DNA of 64,000 nt from CBDCWT01 sp965223305. Its GTDB lineage: Bacteria > Planctomycetota > Planctomycetia > Pirellulales > Pirellulaceae. The number at the start of each line of letters is the position of its first letter. Positions within the stretch are counted from its first letter, which is position 1. The translations under genes were made by a program, and so were the position numbers. The notes below the pieces were generated by a model. The model was not told the DNA's origin. It did not search any database and saw nothing but the letters and a program-made list of their open reading frames with translations. Below are positions 8,590 through 18,107 of this stretch, one piece after another. The stretch spans positions 10,870-74,869 of the forward strand of contig CBDCWT010000043.1 of NCBI GenBank assembly GCA_965223305.1, written 5' to 3'.

Positions 8590-9855
8590 CTAGTTCCCTT
8601 CGGTCGGAGGGAGCACCGCCGATGACTCAACTCCTTCGTAGACGACGGAGAAGAGATGATTAGCGACTCGGTGCGTGGAGGGGACTGTCTGCCGCATGAA
8701 GATCTGAAACAGATCAGCTTGCGGCACCAGCCGAAAAGCGGTGTTCGCATAGCCGCCCCAGTAGTAAGTCTTCGCTTTTCGTTGCTGATCACCGCTGCCG
8801 AGGTTGATCTCCGCAATCGCGAAGCCCAACCCGAAGCGAAAATCACCTGCCGCGCCGTTCAGCTGATCGGTAAACATCAGCTCGATCGTTTCCGGCGCCA
8901 ACAGCTGTCGGCCTTTGAAGTGACCACGGTTCAACAACATCCGACAGAAATTCGCGTAGTCCTGCATGGTCGAGACGAGACCGCCGCCGCCGGAAGCGAA
9001 CTTGAAGCCAGTGTTGAACGGGCTCTCACCTGCCCGATCGACCACCACCAGTTGTTCTTCTTCCCAAGCATGGCACGACGCGAATCGAGATTTCTGCTGT
9101 TCTGTGACTGCGAAGCCAGTATCAACCATCTCCAGCGGTTCGAAGATCGCCTCGTGCATGTAATCTGCCAGGGTCTGGCCCGACCAAACCTCGATCAGCC
9201 GTCCTAACAGATCAGTGTTAAAGCCGTAGGTAAACCGCTCGCCAGGATGGTGCAAGGCCGGAATCCGGGCCAACGCCTCGGCGGCATCGGCAATTGTCAT
9301 TTCGGGGGGCAACATGGCGTGCGGTGGCCGATAGAGCATACCCTCGCGTTCGTAGTACTTCCTAATCTCTTCGTGGTCTTTACCGTAGCTATACCCGCTC
9401 GTGTGTCGAAACAGATCTCGTACGGTCAACTTCCTCTTGGCCGGCTCAACGGTGTAGGAGTCGCCTTGCTTGACCAATACCACGGTCTTCTCGAAGGCAG
9501 GAATGTACTTAGCGACTGGATCGTCGAGCCGGAACTTGTTCTGTTCCCACAGAGTCATCGCCGCCACGGACGTGATTGGCTTCGTCATCGAGTAAATGCG
9601 CATGACCGTGTCGGCGCGCAACGGTGTCTTGGCCTCGATGTCAGACACGCCCGCGACTTCGAAGTGAACAACCTCACCACCTTGGACAACCAGGTGAGCT
9701 CCACCGGCAATCCGGCCTGCACCGACTTGTTCGTGGAGATAGGTTGTTGCTTTCTCGAGCGAGTGGTGTGAAACCGCTTGGGCACTAGCACCGGTCGCGA
9801 CAATCGCGAGTGTTAGCGGCACGAGCAAGAGCCGGGCAGGGTGTTGTCGAGACAT
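8590..9855 (-). CDS. Exported serine hydrolase, class C beta-lactamase / family VIII esterase fold
   Basis: A 421-residue protein with a signal peptide (residues 1-25, ending ATGASA). The nucleophile motif S-x-x-K is SMTK at residues 89-92 ('RIYSMTKPITSVAAM'). The tyrosine motif lies in 'ERFTYGFNTDLLGRLIEVW', and the third motif is WGG ('YYWGGYANTAF') instead of KTG, which points to a family VIII esterase or D-aminopeptidase-like enzyme rather than a true beta-lactamase. Likely periplasmic; substrate unknown. Same strand and upstream of the MATE transporter. Confidence 0.88.
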   Translation of the reverse strand: MSRQHPARLLLVPLTLAIVATGASAQAVSHHSLEKATTYLHEQVGAGRIAGGAHLVVQGGEVVHFEVAGVSDIEAKTPLRADTVMRIYSMTKPITSVAAMTLWEQNKFRLDDPVAKYIPAFEKTVVLVKQGDSYTVEPAKRKLTVRDLFRHTSGYSYGKDHEEIRKYYEREGMLYRPPHAMLPPEMTIADAAEALARIPALHHPGERFTYGFNTDLLGRLIEVWSGQTLADYMHEAIFEPLEMVDTGFAVTEQQKSRFASCHAWEEEQLVVVDRAGESPFNTGFKFASGGGGLVSTMQDYANFCRMLLNRGHFKGRQLLAPETIELMFTDQLNGAAGDFRFGLGFAIAEINLGSGDQQRKAKTYYWGGYANTAFRLVPQADLFQIFMRQTVPSTHRVANHLFSVVYEGVESSAVLPPTEGN

Positions 9856-10647
9856 CAGACTTCCGGTCGGGACAGGAGAAACAACCCAGGTCGTTTGACG
9901 TTCATTTGGGCAAACGGATCATTGTTGGCTCTAGCCCAGCTGGAGGCAAGCCAAATGAAAAACTCACGTATGGCGCGAGGACTCAGACCGTTTGTAGTAC
10001 AGCGTCACTACAGCAACAACCGTGTACGCCCTCGGGCCACAGATCAGCCGGAATGCGTTAGCATCCGGTTTTGGTGGGAACCGTGGGCTAACGCCGAGCG
10101 GCTGATGTTGCAGAGTCACACCGCAACCAAAGTCCCTTCTCCCCACCGGAGGTCGTGCAGCTTCTACGCTTCATGTTGACCCAAACTTGCCAGCATCCAC
10201 CTTACCCTCCCGCTCGCGGGAGGGTCGGACGCGCAGCGTCCGGGGAGGGCTGCCAGGGAGTGATCGCCCCTCGCGTGCCCCCCTCTCCGGCCCTTCGGGC
10301 CGACTCTCCCCAAGGGGAGAGTGACGAAAGACGAAATCACGTACTAACCTAGAAGCTGGACGACCTCGCCGGGGAGAAGGTGGCCGAAGGCCGGATGAGG
10401 GGGAAAGCCAATCCGGGAGAAGATAGGAAGCTGAGGTTGTCCACGGCAGGACTTGATGGCGTCACTCGCAGTTGGCTCATGAATTTCCCGCCAAGATTCT
10501 CTAATTCTGCCCGCGGCGTGGAGCCTCAGACAGTATAACTATATCTAGGGCGCCAGCGAGCCGACCGGCGTGCGAGTTGGCGCCTGTCTGTGGCTGTGAG
10601 CCGCAGCTTGCGGTGGTTTATTTTGCAGAGCCCCACGATCTCAATCC
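9856..10647. repeat. 790-bp intergenic region with composite palindromic repeats (R3, R6)
   Basis: Bases 10043-10107 form an R3 composite: CAGCCGGAATGCGTTAGCAT then CCGGTT, a short spacer, and AACCGTGGGCTAACGCC with AGCGGCTGAT, whose halves are partly inverted copies of each other. Bases 10198-10330 contain 'CCTCCCGCTCGCGGGAGG' and 'CTCTCCGGCCCTTCGGGCCG' followed by 'CTCTCCCC(A)AGGGGAGAG' (R6), which recurs at 13895-13940. A TATAACT-like box at about 10538 precedes the sulfotransferase gene, and a similar AGTATAACTA sits at 14030 before the PQQ gene. No coding sequence recognised. Confidence 0.7.
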
Positions 10648-11793
10648 GTGTCAGTGTCCTGGGGAAAATTCGGCATCCCGGTGTTGTTCCGGCGATGGCT
10701 CATACTGGCGCTGATCGTGCCCACCTCGGCGATCCACCGCCTCGCGTTGTCGCTGGACGCTTGGCTCTTTCGTGGCTTGTCCGAGCAGCCAGTTACTCGG
10801 CCGCTCTTCGTCGTAGGACTGCCGCGCAGCGGAACAACGCTCCTGCACAGGCTCATCCTATCGCAACCAGGTTTCACTGCCTTCCCACTCTGGGAGCTGC
10901 TGTTTGCCCCTGCCCTCTGTGAAAAGTATTTAGTCTGGTGGCTGTTTCGGGTCGACTGTCTGCTGGGAGGCCCGATGCAATCCAGCCTGCGATGGCTCCA
11001 GAGTCGGTGGACAAGCAGCTTCGACTCGATCCATCCAACCGGATTGAGCGATCCCGAGGAGGACTACCTTGGTCTCCTACCGTTCGATCTTTGTTTTCTG
11101 CGTGTACTCGTCTGGCCCCACTCCGAAGCGACTTGGCGTCTTTGCTATCCCAGGCGGATGACCGAGGCGGACAGGAAGCGGTTTCTGCAGTGTTATCGCG
11201 CTCTGCTAGTGCGACACCTGCGTTTTCGTGGTCCGCATCTGCAGCTCGTTTCCAAGAACCCGAGTCTGACCGGCTGGCTACCAGAGCTGGTCCAGCAGTT
11301 TCCTGACGCCCGCTTTATCGGACTTCGCCGCACGCCCGCCGAGGCGGTACCTTCTCAATTGAGTTCGCTCGACGGCGGCTTGGAGCTCTTCGGCAATCGC
11401 GCCGTAGATCCGCAAATTGTCGAGCGATTCGTCACGTTGCTCGCTCGATATTGGCAAACACTGGATCGGGCCTCACAAACTCTCGAAACGAGTCGCTTTC
11501 AGCTGATTGGATACCGTGCACTTATCGACTCGCCTTATGAGACTGTGGTTGGCTGCCTGAGCGATCTTGGTTACAAGGTGAGTAACGCCGCTGAACTGAG
11601 ACGCCAATGCGCGGCAGGCAGCCATTTCCGCAGCAAACACCGGTACAGTTTGAGCGAATACGGGTTGACGGAAGAGCAAATCGAGTCGACTTTCTTTTCC
11701 AGCGGTGCCCAGGCGCCAGCCTCCGGCAGCGCGGTTACCGGCTGCGACGCTCCTCTAAACAAGGAAAACAGTACTTCCCTCGACGTCATTTAG
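10648..11793 (+). CDS. Sulfotransferase family protein
   Basis: A 381-residue protein, GTG start. The PAPS 5'-phosphosulfate loop is clear: 'PLFVVGLPRSGTTLLHRLIL' near residues 50-70. The 3'-phosphate-binding region 'GLRRTPAEAVPSQLSSL' follows near residues 225-245 as in Sulfotransfer_3 proteins, with 'HLQLVSKNPSLTGWLPELVQ' between them. A hydrophobic stretch (residues 15-35) precedes the domain. It should transfer sulfate from PAPS to a glycan or lipid. It is the first gene of a tight cluster with a GT4 glycosyltransferase (15-bp gap) and a deacetylase, which suggests synthesis of a sulfated surface glycan. Start uncertain; no clear Shine-Dalgarno. Confidence 0.88.
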   Translation: MSVSWGKFGIPVLFRRWLILALIVPTSAIHRLALSLDAWLFRGLSEQPVTRPLFVVGLPRSGTTLLHRLILSQPGFTAFPLWELLFAPALCEKYLVWWLFRVDCLLGGPMQSSLRWLQSRWTSSFDSIHPTGLSDPEEDYLGLLPFDLCFLRVLVWPHSEATWRLCYPRRMTEADRKRFLQCYRALLVRHLRFRGPHLQLVSKNPSLTGWLPELVQQFPDARFIGLRRTPAEAVPSQLSSLDGGLELFGNRAVDPQIVERFVTLLARYWQTLDRASQTLETSRFQLIGYRALIDSPYETVVGCLSDLGYKVSNAAELRRQCAAGSHFRSKHRYSLSEYGLTEEQIESTFFSSGAQAPASGSAVTGCDAPLNKENSTSLDVI

Positions 11794-11808
11794 ATCGGCC
11801 TGGATGTT

Positions 11809-12984
11809 ATGAAAGTCGTAGTGAGAGGTGATAGCCTTCGCATTGCGATCGTGTCGGATGCGATCCTCGGGCGCAACGGAGTTGGGACCTACTATCCCGA
11901 CCTGGTGCAGCACCTGGAGCCTCTCGTCGACCATATCCAGCTATTCGGGCCACGCGAGGCGCGAGATCGGACGCTGGAGGCCTTCTCGCTTCCCATGCCT
12001 GGCGACGCGACTCAGCGCATGGCCTATCCCTGGAAGGCGTCTCTGTATGATGCACTGGATGCGTGCCGCCCAAATATCATCGTCATCCCGTCGTTAGGCG
12101 CCTTCTCGTACTACGCTCTGCAGTACGCGAAGCGGCGGCGTCTCCCGATCGCGGTTGTGAACCATACAAGTTTCGATCGGCTACTGTCGTTGTATTTTCC
12201 CAGTCTGCTCGTTTGGCCTCTGGAGCGCGTGCTTTCGTCAATAAACCGCTGGCTAATCGGCCACGCGAACGCAGTAGCGGTTTTGGATGCCGACGCATTC
12301 AAGAACTCACACGCCGCGGGTGCGAAGACGATTCGCGTGGTGGGAACTCCGCTCAATCATGACTTCTTCCGCCGTCCGATACAGCCCGTCTCGCAGCAAA
12401 TCACGTCGGCGGTTTTCATCGGACGCCTGGCCAAGGAAAAGCGGCTGGATCGCATCTTGTCGGCGGCGCGCGATCTGCCCGACATCAGGTTTTCAATTAT
12501 CGGTGACGGGCCGCTGCGCGGAGAAGTCGAGCGGACAAGCGGACGCTGCAGCAACCTCCAATACACCGGCTGGGTATCCCGTGATGAAGTGCTCGCGCAA
12601 ATCGATGAATCACAGCTGTTGGTGCTGCCATCCGAGCTAGAGACGTTCGGCACGGTGGCGCTCGAAGCGCTGGCCCGTCAGCGCTACGTGCTCACCTCAC
12701 CCGACTGTGGCATCACCAAATGGCCTTCCTTGGCGCAAGGGCTGTTCGCCACGCAGCCAGATGAGTCACTGCAGGACGCCATCCGGCGACTGTGCGCCCT
12801 GTCGCACGAACAGCGCCGGGTGTTCGCGGAGCCCAGTTGGCAAGCGGTGCGCGCCTTCAACGACTACACCATCCATGTGTGGCTTAAGTTCTTGAGTGAC
12901 GCTGCTGGCCTCAGAGATCGAGGACCGAGTGAACCGTTCGAACACTCTCGGCTGGACGTCGCGCCAACCGTAGCGGATTCGTGA
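11809..12984 (+). CDS. Glycosyltransferase family 1 / GT4-like
   Basis: A 391-residue GT-B protein. The N-terminal Rossmann domain starts 'LRIAIVSDAILGRNGVGTYY' with the glycine-rich acceptor loop. The C-terminal domain shows 'AVFIGRLAKEKRLDRILSA', 'FSIIGDGPLRGEVE' and the donor-binding E-x7-E motif 'ELETFGTVALEALA'. It most likely adds a nucleotide-sugar-derived residue to a lipid- or polysaccharide acceptor at the inner membrane. The gene begins 15 bp after the sulfotransferase and its stop overlaps the next gene's start by four bases (GTGA), so the three genes are probably one transcript. Confidence 0.92.
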   Translation: MKVVVRGDSLRIAIVSDAILGRNGVGTYYPDLVQHLEPLVDHIQLFGPREARDRTLEAFSLPMPGDATQRMAYPWKASLYDALDACRPNIIVIPSLGAFSYYALQYAKRRRLPIAVVNHTSFDRLLSLYFPSLLVWPLERVLSSINRWLIGHANAVAVLDADAFKNSHAAGAKTIRVVGTPLNHDFFRRPIQPVSQQITSAVFIGRLAKEKRLDRILSAARDLPDIRFSIIGDGPLRGEVERTSGRCSNLQYTGWVSRDEVLAQIDESQLLVLPSELETFGTVALEALARQRYVLTSPDCGITKWPSLAQGLFATQPDESLQDAIRRLCALSHEQRRVFAEPSWQAVRAFNDYTIHVWLKFLSDAAGLRDRGPSEPFEHSRLDVAPTVADS

Positions 12985-13703
12985 ACAGAGTCCTCGTCTC
13001 GATCCACGACGTGATGCCGTCGACGATGGACAATGTGTCCGAGCTGCTATCGCTATGCAGGCAACGCGGAATCGGTAAAGTCACGCTGCTGGTTGTACCG
13101 GGCCTCGAATGGTCGACTCCCGACCTCGAGCAACTCGCCGGCTGGCAGGACGCTGGCTGCGAGTTGGCAGCGCATGGTTGGCGGCACCGCTGTGGATCGA
13201 TCACCAACTGGCGGCATCGCCTCCACAGTTGCCTGCTCTCTCGAAATGTAGCCGAACACCTCAGCCTTCCAGCGGGCGGCGTGTTCCGACTGATGGCCCG
13301 CTCGGCGAGCTGGTTTGCTGAACACGGCTTGTCGGAGCCACAGCTCTACGTGCCGCCGGCCTGGGCGCTCGGTCCCGTTTCACGTGAAGAGTTGCGGCGG
13401 TTACCCTTCACACAAGTCGAGTCGTTGACGCGGATCCTGTTTCCACAGGTCGACCGCGCAGCCATTCTGCCCCTAATTGGCTTCGAGGCAGACACCCGAT
13501 TTCGAAGTGGTACCCTGCGCTGCTTCAATCGATTGACAAGTGGACTAGTCAATTTCACCGAACGTCCACTCCGCGTGGCGGTCCATCCCTATGACCTACA
13601 GCTACGAATGAGGAGCCAGCTCGAGAAAACGCTTTTCGGGCCGGTTCAACCGATGCTGTACCACGAGCTGACAACGACCGGCCGCGCGGGAGTTGCCAGT
13701 TAA
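12981..13703 (+). CDS. DUF2334-type polysaccharide deacetylase-like protein
   Basis: A 240-residue protein starting at the GTG that overlaps the stop of the glycosyltransferase gene (GTGA). The NodB-like beginning 'RVLVSIHDVMPSTMDNVSEL' carries the catalytic Asp and neighbouring His. 'CELAAHGWRHRC' supplies the metal-binding His residues, 'YVPPAWALG' the conserved Pro-rich turn, and 'LRVAVHPYDLQ' the C-terminal His motif. Expected to remove an acetyl group from a glycan intermediate, in keeping with the upstream glycosyltransferase and sulfotransferase. Short for the family but contains all the usual landmarks. Confidence 0.87.
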   Translation: MNRVLVSIHDVMPSTMDNVSELLSLCRQRGIGKVTLLVVPGLEWSTPDLEQLAGWQDAGCELAAHGWRHRCGSITNWRHRLHSCLLSRNVAEHLSLPAGGVFRLMARSASWFAEHGLSEPQLYVPPAWALGPVSREELRRLPFTQVESLTRILFPQVDRAAILPLIGFEADTRFRSGTLRCFNRLTSGLVNFTERPLRVAVHPYDLQLRMRSQLEKTLFGPVQPMLYHELTTTGRAGVAS

Positions 13704-14134
13704 GAGTTGAGGTCGCGAAGTACAGGTTTAACATCAGCCGCTGGGCGTTAGCGCACGGTTTCCACAAACCGGATGCTAACGCATTCCGGCTGATGGTCGT
13801 CACCCAGTGACCGAGTGGAATCCTACAAAATCAGCCGCTGGGCGTTAGCCCACGGTTCGCCAGCGAAACCGACGCGTGGCGACCGGCGAGGGCTCCCCCT
13901 CTCCGGCCCTCTGGGCCGACTCTCCCCGAGGGGAGAGTGAACAGACGCAAATCGCGCACTAACTTGTGCAATATCACAACCGCCGCGTGTTGGCCATCAG
14001 CTGCCGCCGCAGCGCTACAGAGAGTATAACTACGGCTGACGCCCGCCGGCCCGGAACGCGATGAGCGCGGATTACTGCGTGTTCGCCTTGCCGGCGACTC
14101 GCCACCTGGAACGAACAGGTAAGAAGGAGAAGCC
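13704..14134. repeat. Repeat-rich gap with a near-palindromic R3 element and an R6 copy
   Basis: Bases 13733-13794 are a complete R3 palindrome: ATCAGCCGCTGGGCGTTAGC in the left arm and GCTAACGCATTCCGGCTGAT in the right arm, around TCCACA. Bases 13829-13860 are a half copy. Bases 13887-13940 repeat 'CTCTCCGGCCCTCTGGGCCG' and 'CCGAGGGGAGAGTGA' (R6). The strong ribosome site AAGAAGGAGA at 14121-14130 belongs to the next gene. Confidence 0.75.
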
Positions 14135-17100
14135 GTGAGCCGATCTGGAATCATGACACGCTTGGTTGTGACGGCCTGGACCAGTGCCATGTTGTTGACA
14201 GGACCGTCGGTCGGCGCAGATTGGCCCACCTTCCGGCAGAATAACCGCCGCAACGCGGTGGCCTCGGAGTCGCTCGACACCGGCGCAGTCCGGAACATGC
14301 GTTTGGAATGGAAATGGCTGTCGCCGGAACCACCTCATCCAGCCTGGTATGGGCCCGCCAAGTGGGACGCCTACGCCGAGCTTCGTGGCCTCAAGTCGAT
14401 GCGAAACTATGACACCGTCTACCACGTCATCGCGGCGGACGAGCACGTTTATTTCAGCAGCTCGTCCGACGACAGCATCCATTGCATCTACGCGGATGCC
14501 GGCCGAACGAAGTGGCTCTTCACGACCGATGCCCCCGTGCGCGTGCCACCCACTTACTGGGACGGCAAGATCTATGCCGGTGCAGACGATGGGTTCATCT
14601 ACTGTCTTGATGCTGTTGATGGCACCCTGCTGTGGAAATACTGTCCCTCCCCGCCACATCGCCGAATCTTGCACGATGGCCGCTTGATTTCGCTGTGGCC
14701 TTGCAGAAGTGGAGTTACGGTGGATCAAGGTGTTGCCTACTTCACGGCATCGCTGCTGCCGTGGAACCCGGGTTATCTGTGCGCGGTGGACGCAAACACC
14801 GGCAAGATCGAGAACGATCGGCACTTTGTCCGGCCCATCGCAAACACCACCATGGAAGCCCCTCTGGCGTTGTCGGCCACCCATGTCATCGTCCCGCGGG
14901 GAAGAGTGGCGCCCGCGCTCTTCTCACGCGCAGACGGCTCACCCGACGGAAGCCTCAAAGGCGGAGGCGGATCATTCGTCGTTCTTTCTGGTAAGCAGGT
15001 CTTTCATGGACCCGGCAACAAAGCCGGCTGGATCACCGGTAGCAACCTCCAAACACGCGACGTCGTCGCAACTTTGCAACAAGCCAAAGCGATGGTCATC
15101 GATGGCTCTCAGTCGTTCATGCTGACGGCCCAGGAGCTCGTTTCGTCGGATTTCGTTGCCAAGCAGGTGCGTTGGCGATTGCCCACGGACTGCACGCATG
15201 CGCTGATCAAGACCGGCGACGTGTTGATTCTCGGAGGTGCCGGCAAGGTGTGTGCCGTCGATGCCGAGGAAGGAACATTGATATGGGAACACGCAGTGGA
15301 CGGCGTGACCTACGGGTTGGCGATCGCCGATGGAAGGCTCTTCGCCAGTACCGACAAGGGCACATTATTTGCCTTCTCACCCGACACAACCGGCGACCGG
15401 GAGTCCGAACCGGCTGGCCCCGCTGGAGGCACCCGGCAAAACACAGCCACACCGGCAGCGAGTGAGAGCACGCCGTTCCCGGCCCCGGCATCGCAGACTG
15501 ATCGAGACGACGACCTCAGTTCGCCAGCCGATACCTATCAGGTCGCCGTCGGACCCTGGCTTCAATTCCAACAGCCGGACACCGCAACTGTCAGTTGGCG
15601 TACTCGTGACCCTTCAACTGGCTGGGTGGAGCTACAACGGGGCGGACAGCTCGAACGCATTCCAGTCGGCACGCGGACCACTGAGCACACGATTCGCCTG
15701 GAGGGCCTTCCGCACCGGAGCAGCTTTCGCTATCGCGTTGTCTCGCAGCGTGACGGCTTGCCCCGGCCAACACGCTGGTACGAGGTCGACACGCTGTTCA
15801 ACTACACTCATCGGCCGCCTGTACGGCCGTTGAGTCCCGCCACAGGAGTTGCCGTCGCGAGCGACGTTTCTGCCGCGCCGCTGGTGGGGCGCCTGCCAGC
15901 GCGGCGCGGAATCTGCGTATTTCTCGGATTGACCGACGGTGCTCTGGCCCATCAAGTAATCCTGCAGAGCCAGGCACGAGTGATCGCCTTTGCAACCGAC
16001 GCTGATCTTGTCGCCCGGCTCCGTCGAACCTTCATGGATGCCGGGCTCTATGGATCGAGATTCGCCTGCCATCAGGTCGAGGATCTGGCGGATATCCCTG
16101 CGGTCGGCGACTTCGCGAACGTCGTGGTCAGTGGAATGCCGTCTCCCCACGGTGTCGGTCCTCGGGTCGCGAGCGAAGCACTTCGAATCACCCGACCGGG
16201 TGGAGTCGTCATCTTTGCGGCCAGCGACGTAGAGGCAACTCAACGTCTTGTGCGAAGCGCATTACCGAATGCCGAGATCGATGCAATGCCCGCAGCCGAT
16301 CCACAAGCGCAGTGGGTGATCGCGCAGAAGCCGTCCATCAGCGGTGCGGGCCAGTGGACTCACGCCTACGGCAACTCCGCCAACGCTCTCTACGACGGCG
16401 AGCAACTAGGGGAAGCAGCGAGAGCGGACGAGTTTCGCGTTCAGTGGCTGGGACGTCCGGGTCCCCGGTTTCAGCCCGACCGTAACGGGCGTAAACCTCC
16501 TCCGCTATCAGCGTCCGGCCGGCTCTTTGTCCAGGGCTTGCAGCGGATTGCCGCTGTTGACCAATACAACGGGAGCGTGTTGTGGTCTCTGGAGATTCCC
16601 GACCTGGGGCGGTTCAACATGCCGCGCGACTGTGGGAACTGGTGTGCGGATCCGCGGCGAGTCTACGTGGCCATCCGCGACCGCTGCTGGGTCGTTGATG
16701 CTGCGGCAGGGGACGTCAAACATCACTTTTCACTTCCGGGTGAGGGCATTTCGACGAACCGACATCGCGACTGGGGCTACGTGGCGGTCACGGGCGAGCT
16801 GCTGATTGGAAGCGCCGTACGTCAGGGCAGCTCTTGGTCCAGTTTTTGGGGAAAGAGCGGCTGGTACGATGCCGAACGCGGAAAGGAAACCCAGAAGGTG
16901 TGCAGCGACGAGTTGTTCGCGCTCGATGCTAACTCCGGCGAACCGCGCTGGCGATACCAAGCCGGCGTGGTGATCAACTCGACAATCACGGTGACGGGCG
17001 AGCATGCGTACTTCTTAGAGTGTCGCAACCCGGCAGTTGTCAGCCACGCCAGCCGGAGAATCGGCGGCGATGGGCTGTGGCAACAGCTCTATCTGGTCGC

Positions 17101-17692
17101 TCTGAACGTGCGCACCGGGGAAAAGACCGCCGAACGAGAATTGTCGATATCCGCTGGCCAGGTTGCCTGCTATTTGGCGCACAGCGACGAGACGCTCGTG
17201 CTCGTATCGTCTGCGAACAAGAAGTACTACGTCTATGCGTTTGCGGCCGAGGACTGCCAGCCTATCTGGAAGACCTCGTTTGCCTGGGGCAAGGGCAAGG
17301 CGGATCACGGTTCTCATCTCTCCCGGCCCGCGATTGTTGGGGACAAGTTGTTCGTCCGACCACTGGTGCTCAAACTCTCCGACGGCGAGAGGCTCCCGAT
17401 GTCGATACCAGTCGGTGGCTGCGGAACCTATGCGGCCACCGCGCGGGCTCTGTTTTTTCGCGCGGGTTCCGGGAAGAACTCCGCGGTCTGGAACAGCGAC
17501 AGCGGTGACTACACCAGCTGGTCGCGGCTCCGGCCCGACTGTTGGCTGAGTACGATTGTCGCCGGCGGCATGTTGCTCTCGCCTGAGGGTGGAGGCGGCT
17601 GTAGTTGCGGCTCGTGGCTGGAGACGTCAATTGGCTTCATGCCGCTGAGCCGATCTAAATCGGCGAGTTTGATTTTGGGAAAAACGAACTAG
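14135..17692 (+). CDS. Exported PQQ-like beta-propeller protein with inserted FN3-like and methyltransferase-like domains
   Basis: A 1185-residue protein. The GTG start at 14135 is supported by AAGAAGGAGA four bases upstream. A signal peptide ends near GPSVGA. Residues ~80-420 carry propeller repeats ('GKIYAGADDGFIYCLDAVDG', 'GTLIWEH'). Residues ~468-560 resemble the N-terminal domain of purple acid phosphatases ('QFQQPDTATVSWRT', 'FRYRVVSQRDG'). Residues ~590-720 form a Rossmann/SAM-methyltransferase-like segment ('GICVFLGLTDGALAHQVI', 'LRITRPGGVVIFAAS'). Residues ~740-1150 form a second propeller ('YNGSVLWSLEIPDLGRF', 'NSGEPRWRYQAGVV'). Similar fusions occur in planctomycetes; function unknown. 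The methyltransferase segment may be a non-catalytic scaffold in the periplasm. Confidence 0.88.
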   Translation: MSRSGIMTRLVVTAWTSAMLLTGPSVGADWPTFRQNNRRNAVASESLDTGAVRNMRLEWKWLSPEPPHPAWYGPAKWDAYAELRGLKSMRNYDTVYHVIAADEHVYFSSSSDDSIHCIYADAGRTKWLFTTDAPVRVPPTYWDGKIYAGADDGFIYCLDAVDGTLLWKYCPSPPHRRILHDGRLISLWPCRSGVTVDQGVAYFTASLLPWNPGYLCAVDANTGKIENDRHFVRPIANTTMEAPLALSATHVIVPRGRVAPALFSRADGSPDGSLKGGGGSFVVLSGKQVFHGPGNKAGWITGSNLQTRDVVATLQQAKAMVIDGSQSFMLTAQELVSSDFVAKQVRWRLPTDCTHALIKTGDVLILGGAGKVCAVDAEEGTLIWEHAVDGVTYGLAIADGRLFASTDKGTLFAFSPDTTGDRESEPAGPAGGTRQNTATPAASESTPFPAPASQTDRDDDLSSPADTYQVAVGPWLQFQQPDTATVSWRTRDPSTGWVELQRGGQLERIPVGTRTTEHTIRLEGLPHRSSFRYRVVSQRDGLPRPTRWYEVDTLFNYTHRPPVRPLSPATGVAVASDVSAAPLVGRLPARRGICVFLGLTDGALAHQVILQSQARVIAFATDADLVARLRRTFMDAGLYGSRFACHQVEDLADIPAVGDFANVVVSGMPSPHGVGPRVASEALRITRPGGVVIFAASDVEATQRLVRSALPNAEIDAMPAADPQAQWVIAQKPSISGAGQWTHAYGNSANALYDGEQLGEAARADEFRVQWLGRPGPRFQPDRNGRKPPPLSASGRLFVQGLQRIAAVDQYNGSVLWSLEIPDLGRFNMPRDCGNWCADPRRVYVAIRDRCWVVDAAAGDVKHHFSLPGEGISTNRHRDWGYVAVTGELLIGSAVRQGSSWSSFWGKSGWYDAERGKETQKVCSDELFALDANSGEPRWRYQAGVVINSTITVTGEHAYFLECRNPAVVSHASRRIGGDGLWQQLYLVALNVRTGEKTAERELSISAGQVACYLAHSDETLVLVSSANKKYYVYAFAAEDCQPIWKTSFAWGKGKADHGSHLSRPAIVGDKLFVRPLVLKLSDGERLPMSIPVGGCGTYAATARALFFRAGSGKNSAVWNSDSGDYTSWSRLRPDCWLSTIVAGGMLLSPEGGGGCSCGSWLETSIGFMPLSRSKSASLILGKTN

Positions 17693-18107
17693 CCGGAATG
17701 TGTTAGCATCCGGTTGGAAGAACCGCGGGTTAACGCCCGGCGGCTGAGTCGGATGGTAGCCGAACTCGCCAGAGTTTGGCGGATTTCCCGAACTCGCCAA
17801 ATTCTGGCGAATTCGGCTACAAGAAGTTTCTGCACGAGCAAAGGCCAGGACGGTTCCACGGCCGGATGTCCACCCGCGCTCACTGCAGCGACCGTGTTAA
17901 TCGATCGGGAGGGCGAGGCTCCTGCCGAGCCGAGATAGATCGGAGTACTGTTTGCGGTGAAAACCGTGGGCTAACGCCGGCGGCTGATGTCACAAAATCA
18001 CGCTCGATCATTTAGGAGAATCTGTTTGCGCCGTCCAGGGGAACAGAGCAGGCCGGCTGGGGCGATCGGCGGTCATGCTGTGGAAAAGTCAGTTCAACAA
18101 GAACCGC
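17693..18107. repeat. Cluster of R2 and R3 palindromic repeats
   Basis: Bases 17691-17747 are an R3 pair (AGCCGGAATGTGTTAGCATC and AACCGCGGGTTAACGCCC). Bases 17756-17820 are an R2 palindrome (GTAGCCGAACTCGCCAGAGT ... ATTCTGGCGAATTCGGCTAC). Bases 17826-17960 hold reverse-complement versions of text found at 22740-22850 ('GAGGGCGAGGCTCCTGCCGA', 'GCCAGGACGG'). Bases 17965-17992 are another R3 half. No gene seen. Confidence 0.8.

Noticed and set aside
15632..16243. Minus-strand open frame inside the PQQ gene
   Set aside because: Shadow frame; the opposite strand encodes recognisable domains continuously.
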